Source: Xanthostigma xanthostigma (taxonomy: Eukaryota; Arthropoda; Insecta; Raphidioptera; Raphidiidae). Taken from it: a DNA stretch of 64,000 nt. Below the pieces are notes generated by a model. It was not told where the DNA came from, did no database searches, and saw only the letters and a list, made by a program, of their open reading frames with translations. Both the position numbers and the translations under genes were made by a program. Below, in pieces: positions 48,193 to 59,700 of this stretch; positions within the stretch are counted from its first letter, which is position 1, and each line of letters opens with the position of its first letter. Location: contig OY754466.1 of NCBI GenBank assembly GCA_963575645.1, forward strand, positions 37,418,001 through 37,482,000, written 5' to 3'.

Positions 48193-48691
48193 TAGTTAAC
48201 ACCAAAGAGGTTGACACAGTCTCATGGTATGTACATCAAACTATACACACAGATGTATCCGCAGGACAGCCAACGGAAGTGGTAGGCTGATTTCAACACT
48301 GATTGAACATTGGATAGACAGTTTACCCACTTCATGTATTTCCAATACTGTCACGCTCCACTGAATGTACAGGCGACCTATCTAAATTATTAACCAGGTA
48401 AAAACGAAACTGATGGGGCGAAACAATCATTTAGAGAGAAGAATGACATTCTACAAAACATTCAAACATACTAATTGGTCAAATCACTTAGAGAGCTCCA
48501 TTCATTAACAGGTTGTGTCAATTTAATAACAGTACCCAACAATATTGATCTAAGTTACGGTTGCCATCCAACCTCTTTTCTTGGTATTTCGGAACGGGTT
48601 CAAGGTAATTATGTATGATCTGGATGAAAATTCCCAAACTCACGCACTTATGCTAGGCTGCAGAAAGCATTGTCAGAAAATCACCTTGTAG
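48193..48691. other. No gene recognised
   Basis: Anonymous sequence; nothing supported. Confidence 0.4.
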
Positions 48692-49648
48692 ACCGAGATC
48701 CCAGACCCGCCTGACTTACGTCATTTCAGTACTGCTTAATTTTTATACATCCAATTAAAAAAAAAAATACTATTTCAAAAGGCCCCACGACATAATTTGG
48801 ATTTTCTTTACAAATAAAAATTGAGGCAGTCTTCTATAAGTATCGTCTATAATTTTTTTAGCACTAGTCTAGAGGAAGAAACAATCTAACTGCACAAATT
48901 AAATTAAAAACGGCCAAAACTATTATGAATTGTTATAACCTAAACATTATTTTGTTTTTGGGTGCAAATTTACAATTGATCAGAAATGAATTGTTATTTG
49001 TACGAAAACAGATAGCAACAGTGGCGTTCAAATTAACTTATTCAGTATTGTAGTTATACCAAGATCCCAGATCCGCCAGACCTACGTCATTTCAGTACTG
49101 CTAAGATTTTATCAGTAAACGTACACTATTTAGTTAAAAACGTATGCCAATTTGCTAGCTTCAAAGCGGGGGCTTTTTAGAGATAAGATGTTCTTATGGT
49201 ACATACAACACGTGCTTACCTACGTACGCAATGGTATTATGCATGCATATAAATGCGAGTGAGAGCATTAGATGCTTTTTTTGGTTGACACCTTCATGAA
49301 ATGTAGCTTGTTTATTTGTTTCCATAGTGTTTCTCTCTTAAACTCATGAACAACTTTGTCTGCGTGAGTGTGTGTGTGTAAACAAATAAAAAACCTAAAT
49401 TTCTTGAATCTGTCAAAAAAATCATCTAATGCTCTAACTCGCGCTCATATGCATGCATAATACCATTGCGTACGTAGGTAAGCACGCGTTTTATGTACCT
49501 TAAAGAGCCTGTTATCTCTCAAAAGCTCCCGCTTTTAAGCTAGCGAATTGGCATACGTTTTTTAAATAAATATTGTTCATATTTTACTGATAAAATCTTA
49601 GCAGTATGTACTGAAATGACGTAGGTCTGGCGAGTTTGGGATCTTGGC
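48692..49648. mobile_element. Foldback element family A, copy 2
   Basis: The segment 48750-49057 matches 1589-1898, and the hairpin 49058-49648 matches 1899-2443. An extra outer terminus, GAGATCCCAGACCCGCCTGAC at 48694, opens this copy, so the full unit may be about 957 bp with one terminus repeated internally. No coding capacity. Confidence 0.8.
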
Positions 49649-49670
49649 ATATTAGATTGTGACCACACAT

Positions 49671-49716
49671 ACTATACTATACTATACTATACTATACTAT
49701 ACTATACTATACTATA
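49671..49716. repeat. (ACTAT)n microsatellite
   Basis: About nine consecutive copies of the pentamer ACTAT. Confidence 0.95.
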
Positions 49717-49719
49717 GTT

Positions 49720-50345
49720 TTAAATTGATTCTGACCGAAAATCAATTGTTCGATTGGACCGATAATTTTTTTAAACTACGTGTATGCATGTATTTAACAT
49801 AATACACAATAATATGAGTTCCCTCTAGTTCAGATTCTCGGTATACGTTCTTGTCAGTATTGCATGCATGTAATGAAATTAAAAAATAAAATACCTATTT
49901 CAATATTTTCTGGAATTTTTTAATAATACATTTTTTCAAACCATGAAAAAATTCAAAAGAATTTTATTGAAAAATTAAAATTTGTATTTTTTTAACAATA
50001 TGAAGCGAAAATATCAATGTATTTGTTTGCACTGAATATTGTCAGTATATTCTGAATTTTGAAGTTAAAATTATAAGTATAGAGCTATCTTGCCAAAATA
50101 TTTAAATTTATGGTGTTTTTTAATAATTTCTTTTATTAATGTGACTTTAAGTAAGGAAAAATAATTTATACTTGTGATGGCTATAAATTACTTTGCAAAT
50201 AAAAAACTAATGAGCAGTTATGAAACATTTAACGCGATAATATGTAGCCTATGTCTATCCTGAAGGTCCGTTCTAAATATTGGTGAAAACATTTTTGAAA
50301 TCGGATGAATAGTTTCGGACATTACCTCATACATTCAAACTTACA
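49720..50345. other. No gene recognised
   Basis: AT-rich sequence, partly low complexity. The end (GCCTATGTCTATCCTGAAGG, then TCGGATGAATAGTTTCGGA) resembles common non-autonomous repeat phrases, but no boundary is supported. Confidence 0.35.
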
Positions 50346-51245
50346 AACTTTACCTCTTTATTAAATAAAATTATCGACCAATTTTTCAGACAATATATTA
50401 ACAAAAAATATATACCTAATTAATACATTATCTAAACCAAAATTTCACTTAAATAATTTTAATTTAGTTCGTCAAATCCTACTTGCCAATTCTTATCCTC
50501 TCAAATTTATAAATAAATTTATCAAAATTAGAATTAATAAATTAACAAAAAGTCATAATTCACAAAACAATGTTAATAATGTTGATTGTCCTTTTATAGT
50601 AATTTTCGAAAATATTTCACTAAAATTCAATTCATTTCTTAAAAATTTAAATATAAAAACTGTTTTAATGTTAATAATAAACTTGATAAAATTATTAAAA
50701 AGGGAAAAGATAAAATTAATAAATTACAAAAGCATAATGTTGTATACAAAATTAATTGTGAAAATTGTGCTAAGAATTATATTGGTCAAACAAAAAGAGC
50801 TCTTAAAACAAGAATAAGAGAACATCAAAATAATCACAAATTAATCCCTGACAAACATAATGTAATAACTAAACACAAATTAGAACTTAATCACAAAATT
50901 AATTGGGATAATATTAAAATTTTAGATAATGAAACTAATTTTTTTAAAAGAAATATTTCGGAAATATTACATATAAAATCAAATAAAAATTCTCTCAATG
51001 CTCAATTAGATACAGAAAATTTAAGTAATATATATAATAATATTTTGTTTTTAATATTTTTTCTTTCTTTTTAGGTACTTACTCAAAATTATTTCCATGA
51101 CTACTTAATAAATTATTGTTTATCAATTCTGAAGAAGGTCCAAATCCGGATTGAAACGTTAATGTATTAATTATATATTTTTTGTTAATATATTGTCTGA
51201 AAAATTGGTCGATAATTTTATTTATTGAAGAGTTCTAATCAGACG
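50346..51245 (+). mobile_element. Penelope-like element, 5'-truncated, with inverted terminal repeats
   Basis: AATAAAATTATCGACCAATTT at the left is inverted to AAATTGGTCGATAATTTTATT at the right, around a decayed coding region that keeps the C-terminus of the polyprotein. The right side has the TCTGAAGAAGGTCCAAATCC and GGATTGAAACGTTAATG end motif shared with the other Penelope-like fragments in this window. Most of the RT domain is absent. Confidence 0.8.
50460..51074 (+). pseudogene. Penelope-like polyprotein remnant: RT end plus GIY-YIG endonuclease
   Basis: The first part reads VRQILLANSYPLKFINKFI in one frame and resembles the end of a Penelope RT. Near 50660-50690 the reading shifts to another frame, which carries a GIY-YIG module: VVYKINCENCAKNYIGQTKR, then ALKTRIREHQ, and later a conserved-looking acidic/asparagine region DNETNFFKRNISEI. 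The fragment ends TAG at 51072-51074. In Penelope-like elements this nuclease nicks the target for reverse transcription. The frameshift and missing 5' end make the copy inactive. Confidence 0.75.
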
Positions 51246-51572
51246 TTAATCAAATATTTGTTTACCTCTTTATAATATTAGTATAGATAGGTATATTAGA
51301 ACAAGGAAAAAAGTAAAGTTTAGTATCGTTTTTATTTCACAGCTGTTATTTGAGACGACATCTATACTAATATATAAAGCTGAAGAGTTTGTTTGTTTGT
51401 TTGTTTGAACGCGCTTATCTCAAGAACTACTAGTTCAAATTGAAAAAAAAAATTTTTGTTGGATAGCCCATTTATCGAGGAAGACTATAGTCTATAGGCT
51501 ATATAAAATCAGGCTACGACCATTAGGAGCGGAGCATTAATGAAAAATGTTGCAAAATGTATCTCAAAAAAA

Positions 51573-52166
51573 TTGGTTGTCTGTAAAGTCGGTTTACGGA
51601 CGATAGTTTTACGTGATAACGTATTCCGTAATACATAACCTAAATTTATATAATAATTATAATAATTCGAATCTATGATATTGCATCTTTCACTTCAAAT
51701 TTAGGTTAATTTTATTTATTTAAATTACTCACCATATAATATAATTGTTTTTTTTTAACTTCCTTTCTTTCGTATTTATTTTAAGTCTCAAAGATTAGCT
51801 GTCATCATATTTATAAAACAATTGTTTCACTGTTTATATAAAATTCCAAAACCTACTTACAATATTTAAGTATTTTCATACGTCAAAAAATTGATTTTTA
51901 TAATGATAAAAATTGTAAGAAAACGATTTTTTCGAGAGATGAGACCTAGCTAAAACGATTTTTTGCCCCCCAAAATCCCTTTTCAGTAAATTTCATCCAA
52001 ATCGTTAGGGCCGTTTTCGAGAAAAGCACGCACAGGGTCAGGCGGAACGTTACGAACGTTAGGAACGTTACGACCGTTAGGAACGTTACACTTTTTCGTA
52101 CATGCAGCCGGTGTTTTATCAATTTATAAGATTGGTGATTCATCAATTTATAAGACTAATCACGTC
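51573..52166 (-). mobile_element. Element X, copy 2
   Basis: It runs from TTGGTTGTCTGTAAAGTCGG to TATAAGACTAATCACGTC, the reverse of copy 1 at 27691-28316, and splits the Helitron sequence CTCAAAAATAAGCTTC, which is seen uninterrupted at 55977. The middle (about 51650-52010) differs from copies 1 and 3. The other end shares CGCACAGGGTCAGGCGGAACG and CATGCAGCCGGTGTTTTATC with them. Confidence 0.7.
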
Positions 52167-52233
52167 AATAAGCTTCTATTCAGGTGAAATGCACTAACTA
52201 AATATACTCATATTAGCGTTGCCAGAATACAAC

Positions 52234-52304
52234 GCCGGCTAGTTCAATCGGTAGAGCACACGACTGTCAATATCAGGGTCGTGAGTTCAAGCCCTACGTT
52301 GGGC
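52234..52304 (+). repeat. tRNA-Lys-derived segment (SINE-like), not a working tRNA gene
   Basis: GCCGGCTAGTTCAATCGGTAG (box A region) and GAGTTCAAGCCC (box B) with the GTTGGGC end follow the tRNA-Lys body. The anticodon stem is broken (CACGA opposite TATCA) and the loop reads CTGTCAA. The same segment sits at the same relative place in the other Helitron copy and is followed by a T/A-rich run, so it travels with the Helitron. Confidence 0.8.
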
Positions 52305-52347
52305 GAATGTATTTTTATTTTTTTTTTATTTTCTACATTTCTTCTAA

Positions 52348-53149
52348 GGCTACGTACGCACTAGGCGGCTACCCGCAATGCGGCTAGCCGCGCGGCTAAC
52401 CGCAGTGTGCGGTTGAATCTGCGTTCAGCCGGACGGCTAGCCGCATTGCGGGCAGCCGCCTAGTGCGTATGTAACGTCAGTTGAATCTGCGGTTGAATCT
52501 AATTTAAACCAGACAATTTTGTTTACCAGAAAGATTTTGTTTAACCAAACAAAACGAACCATTTCTACAATGGACGTTGAAGAAGTTGTAGCTGTTTATT
52601 ATATATACGATCGCCACATAAAAAATAAAAAGAAAAAAAAATACTGGATACATCCTTTCTTACAAACACGAAATGAAACCAGGCATTTTGATATATTTTT
52701 TGAAAACCTCAAAAATTATGAAGACAAGTTCTTTGGTTACATGAGAATGCGTTTAAAATCATTTGAAGAATTATTGAGTATATTAAGAACATTCATAATG
52801 TAAATTGTCAGATTACAAAATACACGACTACCCAGGTAACGGTTAACCGCAAACTAAACCGCGTAGTGCGTACACGAACCGCGCGGCCAGCCGTCGAAGC
52901 GGCCGCTGTGCTCCAAGCGACCGGAGCGGTTGGCGGGCAGCCGCAACGTAGTGCGTATGCGCATTTTTTTATATATACAGAATTTACGTATAGTTTACTA
53001 CTTGCGGCTAGCCGCCTAGTGCGTATGTAGCCTAAGCGACCGGAGCGGTTGGCGGGCAGCCGCAACGTAGTGCGTATGCATTTTTTTATATATACAGAAT
53101 TTACGTATAGTTTACTACTTGCGGCTAGCCGCCTAGTGCGTATGTAGCC
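52348..53149 (+). mobile_element. PIF/Harbinger element nested in Helitron copy 1
   Basis: Terminal inverted repeats GGCTACGTACGCACTAGGCGG and CCGCCTAGTGCGTATGTAGCC are flanked by TAA / TTA, the 3-bp Harbinger-type duplication. The other Helitron copy shows the uninterrupted target CTTCTAAGGCTTACATTT at 56161. The ends are GC-rich with many GCGGCTAGCCGC palindromes. A segment of about 117 bp near the right end is duplicated (about 52914-53032 and 53034-53149). Confidence 0.85.
52570..52803 (+). pseudogene. Truncated PIF/Harbinger transposase, N-terminal fragment
   Basis: The frame from the ATG at 52570 contains YWIHPFLQTRN, DIFFENLKNYEDKFFGYMRM and LKSFEELLSIL. This is the HPxxxxR...F..L...D..KFF.Y.RM...SFEELL signature near the N-terminus of Harbinger transposases (DDE_Tnp_4 family). 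It stops after 77 residues, before any catalytic Asp/Glu, so the element cannot supply its own transposase. It lies between the inverted repeats of 52348-53149. Confidence 0.75.
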
Positions 53150-53337
53150 TTAGGCTTACATTTAAATTTATATTTTATACTGCTTTTTATCGACAAAAAC
53201 TTTTGAACGGTAACTCCGATCATCATGAAATTTGAACACAACATTCATCTCGGTAAACTAAGATGAATGTGTGTACTCATGTTTCTCCCTCCCCATTCGT
53301 TCTTTTACACCCGGGTGAAACCGGGCGGGACCGCTAG

Positions 53338-54657
53338 TAATCTAATAAACTGTTATAACAAAGTATGAGGTCTACTTTTTAAAACATTGTGTAAAATAAA
53401 ATGCCAGCGTATTATACCTATACCCTACGTATGGATATAACATAGGTATTGTTGTCATTAAGTAGATGGGATAAAATACTGCATTAAAATCGCTAAACGG
53501 TGTATCAAATTGTAGTTTAATTCTAATGTCAAAATCGATATTACTGCTGCAGGTTTTAGTCGCGTCAATGAATACATAAAAAACAGGCAATATTTCGAAC
53601 TTCGCAAGAACAGCTTCAATTTAAAAGTTTTTTATGCTTTTGATTGCCCCCAGCCCCTTAAACAATATAAATAATTCGTTCCCCGTCCCAAAATGTTTCT
53701 CATTTTCAATAATATAAAAAAAAAACTAAATTTAAAAAAAAAATCAAAATCAAAGCTGTTCTTGTGAAGTTCAAAGTAAAAGGCTTCATTGATGCGACTA
53801 TTTATGTCTAATCAAATTATTACACAATGTACATAACACAGGCAAAAACTTTACTCGAATATTTATTATGCGTTGGATTATAAAATGGCTTTTGTTGAAG
53901 GCGACATCTAGACGACAAGGCGAAATTTAGTTAGGTACTAAAATTTCGTTAGTTGACAAGGCGAAATTTAGTCACTAGAATTTCGCTTAAATTTTTGTTT
54001 CACGTCTACCAAACGTCCTCTGACGGCTCACATTTTTTTTAAAGAAGTAAGAAAAAAACTTTTCTATTAAAAATGCTAAGAAATTAATATTTTTTGTCTT
54101 ATTTAATATATTATTCTCACATTTTCTTTTAACTCTTGCAGGTTTGGTGGTCAGTTATCAAACCACCTATTCTAGATTTTTTAAAACATTGTTATGCCAT
54201 CTGTTGACAATTTGTGGTTAGTTTACTAACCACCTTATTCCATAAAATCCATAGGTGGTAATTTTTTTTTCAAGTTTTTTCATAATAAATAAACCCTAAT
54301 AAAGTAGAAATGCAATGGGGAAGGGCACTGCCAAACTTGACCGCTAGAGGCGCCAGCTAAATAACCACCACGATTTGTGGACCATAATATTAAATCATTG
54401 ACAATGCGGATGTGTTGTGTTTATCAATGTTCAAATTATAAATGTTTTGAATTTCCAAAGGATTTGGTTGTATGCTATCAAAAGGGAAAAAGAGCGTTTT
54501 CCTATAAAAACCAATCATAACTTCGGTCGCTATATACCTGCTGCCATCTATATTACATTTATTATGTGCCCATCTCCATTGTTTATTTATAAAATCATTT
54601 TTAAGAAACCGTGGCTGAAAGAATTAAATATGACTTTCTTCTGATAATAGTCGCAAA
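53338..54657. other. No gene recognised
   Basis: AT-rich sequence. Short ORFs have no family resemblance. Nothing supported. Confidence 0.45.
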
Positions 54658-54850
54658 ATAAATAAAATTATCGACCAATTTTTCAGACAATATATTATTA
54701 ACAAAAAATATAATTTATACATTAACGTTTCGATCCGGATTTGGATCTTCTTCAGAACGGATCTAAAAAATATAAAAAGTAATTAATATTTAATTTCTAA
54801 TTCGCTTAATATAAAATTATTTCAAAAATTACTTAGTATCAAAAATATTG
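54658..54850 (-). mobile_element. Penelope-like end fragment
   Basis: AATAAAATTATCGACCAATTT, TCAGACAATATATTA and ACGTTTCGATCCGGATTTGG then ATCTTCTTCAGAAC match the reverse of the element end at 51125-51240. No coding sequence. Confidence 0.7.
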
Positions 54851-55467
54851 AAAAAATAATAACGTTAATCAAAGATTTGAATAGTCGCAAAATATTCGCA
54901 TGAATTTAGCAAATGCGAATGTCAATAAATATGTGAAAGCGAATATTCGTTACATCATTATCACGTATTTATTACCTACGTGATGACGAATGAGACATTA
55001 TGTTAAAAACGAACGGCAGCAACTACTTTTTGTCTTCATGCACAAACCGAAAATCGGACCGTCTCTCTTTGATATGTTTTCAATTGCTTTGTGTATATGG
55101 ACATTGGTTTACGTTTATGTGGACATCGGTTTCCTTTCTGAAGCATCCTTACACAAATTAACAAATATGCTCCGTCTTTGATCTGTCGCTATTTGCTTTT
55201 CACCGTTCTAGTCACAATATATAACTGTTTTGTATTTGAAGTACCCTTGTACGAGACATACATATGATACAGTAGATTTCTGTTGAGAAAGAAAACGCTG
55301 ACGGGAACCCTTTCTGTTTGTTTTATTTTAACTACAAACCAAAAACACTATTAAATCTGTCTCATTAGGGTTATAAATAATTAACCAACCATACGGTTTG
55401 TCAGATTCAAAACATAATATAAGAAATAATTTACCGGTTTACTATACGTTTTTTGTAATGAATCAAA
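54851..55467. other. No gene recognised
   Basis: Anonymous sequence; nothing supported. Confidence 0.4.
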
Positions 55468-55690
55468 CAAAGCCAGTGGCGGTTCCTCTATGAGCGTTGT
55501 AAAACTGCAGAACAACCAAAATCTTAGGTGGTTCAGTTAATAATGTTTTCCTTATTTAACCAATATTTAATGTTAGGAAATAGTGTAGTAGTTACACAAT
55601 CAATGTTAAGTTTAACGACCACTGGGCAGACTACAAAACCCGTATGTGTTCTTTGTGGCGCTGTTCTGCGCAACGAAGCAGCACATGAAC
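55468..55690 (+). repeat. Dispersed repeat, copy 2 (see 47555-47780)
   Basis: It starts CCAGTGGCGGTTCCTCTATG and shares the blocks listed for 47555-47780 in opposite orientation. Likely a hAT-derived non-autonomous repeat. The two overlapping short ORFs are chance. Confidence 0.6.
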
Positions 55691-56048
55691 CGTCATCATC
55701 AGATACTCCCAGTGTACGCCGTGCAACTTCTGACACACAGTGTGTTATTTAAAACGGCTTCGAGCTGCATCTACCATCTGCACATCTATACTAATATGTA
55801 AAGCTGAAGAGTTTGTTTGTTTGTTTGAACGCGCTAATCTCAGGAACTACTGGTTAAAATTGAAAAAAAAATGTTATGTTGGATAGCCCATTTATCGAGG
55901 AAGGCTATAGGCTATATAAAATCAGGCTACGACCAATAGGAGCGGAGCATTAATGAAAAATGTTGCAAAATGTATCTCAAAAATAAGCTTCTATTCAGGT
56001 GAAATGCACTAACTAAATATACTCCTATTAGCGTAGCCAGAATACAAC

Positions 56049-56119
56049 GCCGGCTAGCTCAATCGGTAGAGCACACGACTGTGAATATCAGGATCGTGGA
56101 TTCGAGCCCTACGTTGGGC
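56049..56119 (+). repeat. tRNA-Lys-derived segment in Helitron copy 2
   Basis: GCCGGCTAGCTCAATCGGTAG and GGATTCGAGCCCTACGTTGGG keep box A and box B better than copy 1. The anticodon stem is again unpaired and the loop reads CTGTGAA. It is followed by T/A-rich sequence, as in copy 1. Confidence 0.8.
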
Positions 56120-56591
56120 AAATATATTTTTATTTTTTTTTTTATTTTCTACATTGCTGTCTTCTAAGGCTTACATTTAAATTTATTTTAATTTTATTTA
56201 ATTAATTAGAAAAAAATTGGTTGTCTGTAAAGTCGGTTTACGGACGATAGTTTTACGTGATAACGTATTCCGTAATACATAACCTGAACCTCCCAAAATT
56301 TGGTTTCAATCCGCTTATCCTTGGTGTCGGAATGATAAGAAATGTCAAAAGTGACGTTTGCAACTTACAAAGTATTATGTTCTAATAATAATTAGTTATT
56401 CCAATACTTAACTTAGCAGGCTTTGCATTTCACAATATACTAATGTCAAAAAATTGAATTAAACATTAGAAATGCAGCTGTTTTCATGTTAAGACAAGAC
56501 ATACGTTTGCTTCTAATTTCCATGTACGGCAAACAAAGACAACCGACCGCGTCGCGCCATGCATTACACAACATTGCATTTATACAGCTAT

Positions 56592-56763
56592 TGTTGATAT
56601 AAATTTTAATAAGAACTTTATTAACTGAATGCTAGTCTTATAATATTACATTTTATTTCAAATTTTAAATTAATTTAAGTTTTAAACAAAAATGCAGTTA
56701 TGCAATAACAAAAAAAAATATTATTCAATATCGTCGAATTCAGATATACAGAATGTCCGAACA
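56592..56763 (-). repeat. BEL/Pao 3' LTR
   Basis: 172 bp. In element orientation it begins TGTTCGGACATTCTG and ends TTATATCAACA. It is identical to the other LTR at 61286-61457. Confidence 0.95.
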
Positions 56764-56776
56764 TGCCGCCCCCGTT
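56764..56776 (-). other. Polypurine tract candidate
   Basis: Directly before the 3' LTR in element orientation the sequence reads AACGGGGGCGGCA. It is G-rich and positioned for plus-strand priming, although it is interrupted by C. Confidence 0.55.
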
Positions 56777-56795
56777 GAAAGTGAATTTTGAACTT

Positions 56796-59700
56796 TCAAG
56801 TATTGATTGACGCTGTGCTGACTTCGTGTTCACTGTTGTCTTCAAATGGGAGTGGACATATTTTCGCTGTTGAACGCTTGAAAATGCCGCGTGCTGTTTT
56901 AACGGACACCACACGAACGGTATTGTCTGATCCAGGATAAACATCCAAAATACGGCCCAAGATCCAATTTAATGGCGGTGTGTGATCTTCACGTAAAAGC
57001 ACCATAGTACCAGCTGTCACATTGTTACAGTGGTTTGTCCATTTTGCACGTTTTTGGAGCGTACTCAAATATTCAGTAGACCATCTTTGCCAGAACGATT
57101 GCGTTAATTGTTGTATACGACGCCATCTTGACAAACGATTTGCGTTCAGCGGTATCAAATCAGGTTCTTGTATTGCAGATAATGAGTCTCCTATCAAAAA
57201 ATGACCGGGAGTGAGGGGATTTAGGTCGTTGGGATCGGAAGACAAAGGTGTTAACGGACGGGAATTGAGACATGCTTCGATTTGAACTAACAATGTCATC
57301 ATTTCTTCAAATGTTAACAAAGTACTTCCGACAATACGTTTTAAATGGTATTTTAATGACTTTACTGCGGCCTCCCACAAACCGCCAAAATGGGGGGAAC
57401 GAGGTGGAATGAAATGCCACACTATTGACTGGTTCGTTAAAAAATTTGTAATTTGACTCTGATGGTGTTTGTCATGAAACAGATGTTTTAATTCTATTAA
57501 TTCTCTGTTTGCACCTACGAAATTAGTTGCATTGTCAGAATATATATGAGCGCACCTTCCTCTACGAGCTATAAAACGTTTGAGAGCATTGATAAACGCT
57601 TCTGTTGTCAGGTCACCTACCAGTTCAATATGGACCGCTTTAGTCGCAAAACAAACAAATATTGCAGCGTATGATTTTATAGGAATTTTACGTCGAGTTA
57701 AACTTTGCAAAATCTGAAATGGACCACAATAGTCCACTCCACAGTTCACAAAAGGTCGTGCTGGTTCAATTCTGTGTAGAGGTAAATCGCCCATAATGGG
57801 TTGAGGCGTTGTAGCTTTAACTTTGAAACAAATAATGCACTGTTTTACTATTTTTCGAACAGTAATTTTTGCATTCAGAGGCCAATATTTTAACCTAATT
57901 GTTGCCAATAAAGCTTGAGGACCAGCATGAAGTTGCAAAATATGCTCGTGTTTTATGATCAGTTTTGTTAAAGTATGATTAGCAGGAAGAATAATAGGAA
58001 ATTTTTGCTCATACGTGAGATTTGCATGTTTTAGACGACCACCAACTCGAATAATTTCAAGTTCGTCTAAAAACGGATTTAAATTTAATAATTTGCTCTT
58101 TGAATTAATTTTAGTCTGAGTTTTCAAACTGTGTAGCTCAGAAGAAAATTCGTCATTTTGGGCTAATTTTATTAAACAATTTGTTGCAAAATTTAATTCT
58201 GAAACAGTCAAGTCCAACAAATTTCGAGACTTACGATCAGTTTTACAATTATTGTAAAAACGGAAACAATATGCAACTACGCGCTGTAATTTAAGAAATG
58301 AAGAAAATTTATCAAATAACATATTGTTTGTTGAAACTGATACCACCATGACTGATTTTCTTTGTTCGGGTATATCAGAAATATTTTGATTATAATGATC
58401 TATCAAAGGTATATCCCAGTTGTTACTGAGCCAACAAGGACCTGACCACCAAGTATGTAATGTTTGTAATTGTTCAGAAGGAACACCTCGCGAAATATAA
58501 TCAGCCGGATTTTCCTTTGAATTGACATGATGCCATGAATTCTGTTTTGTTAAAGACTGAATTTCAGCCACTCGTGTTGCCACAAAGGTTTTCCATTTAG
58601 AGGAGGACGCACTTATCCACGATAAAACTATTTTGGAATCTTTAATTACTGGATGATGAGGTAGAAAGCAATGTGATTCGGAAATGTTAAATTCATCTAA
58701 ATTTGAAACAAATTCCATATGATTGAGAGATATGTACTCTTGCATAAATTTCGAATATTGAACTTGAATATTGGGGCTCGTATTAAAGCGCTTCTCAAGA
58801 GAATAATATCTGCGGAGAGCAGTTTGTATTGAATTACCTAAGTGACTAGGATTTATTTTAAATGGAAGTTTAACAACGATTTTACCAGACGATTCTCGAT
58901 GCATATTTTCATGAAAATGTGTCTCACATTGTTGCTCCTCAACTGTGAGAGATGATTGACTTAAACAATCTTCAATGTCCCAAAATTTTGACAACTGTTC
59001 ATCCAAACTTGATGTGAGTGATAAAGTAGACAGACAAACTGTAGACATAGAAAACTGATTTTCCGCTGAACACGGCTTACCGGAAACTATCCACCCTAAT
59101 TTAGATTCCCGTAACATGAAAATTGAATGACTGGTATTTATTTGCAATGAACCACCCTGTAAAATATCCCAGAAAAATTCGGAACCTAACAGTAGATCTA
59201 TTTTATCAGGAATATTAAATTGGGGGTCAGCGAGTTGCAAGTGATTCGGTAATTTAATCGAAGTGATATCAAATTGATTTAGAGGTAAATCTTGCGTAAT
59301 TTTAGGTAAAACACAACATTTTAAATTTATACAAAAATCGTTTAAACGTGATGATATGACTACTTCAACGCAATGTTTCACAAACGACCGAGCTTGATTG
59401 ATACCTGTGATTGGTAACTGAGTTTTAATTTTGCGCAAACCTAATTGTTGACAAAGTGATTCAGTAATGAATGACGATTGAGAACCCGAATCTAAAAGCA
59501 CTCTACAAATATGAGACGCACCACGGGAATCGATTATTTTGACGAGAGCTGTAGATAATAAAATATCGGACATATTTGCAGTGTGATGACAGTTAGATGG
59601 AACTGAATGGTTACTTGTGTTGTCGGTAGACCCGTTAGAAAATGCTGGTTGACTATTGTTGTCAGTGCGAACCTGCGCATTTGCAGATGCTGATTGCGAA

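Larger units (their letters stand above)
51361..53337 (+). mobile_element. Helitron, copy 1 (non-autonomous, carrying nested elements)
   Basis: The element starts TCTATACTAATATATAAAGC after an A and ends CCGGGCGGGACCGCTAG before a T, the A|TC...CTAG|T insertion rule of Helitrons. A CCCGG/CCGGG hairpin lies about 8 bp before CTAG. It encodes no Rep/helicase. It contains element X (51573-52166), a tRNA-Lys-like segment (52234-52304) and a PIF/Harbinger element (52348-53149). The second copy is 55785-61935. Confidence 0.85.

Noticed and set aside
47876-48217. 113-codon minus-strand frame
   Set aside because: It coincides with the non-coding CTGCACACGAGGC-family element and shows no protein family motif.
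52234-56119. Two apparent tRNA genes (52234-52304 and 56049-56119)
   Set aside because: The acceptor, D and T regions resemble tRNA-Lys, but the anticodon stem cannot pair in either copy. Both copies sit at the same place inside a Helitron and are followed by T/A-rich sequence. They are tRNA-derived repeat modules.
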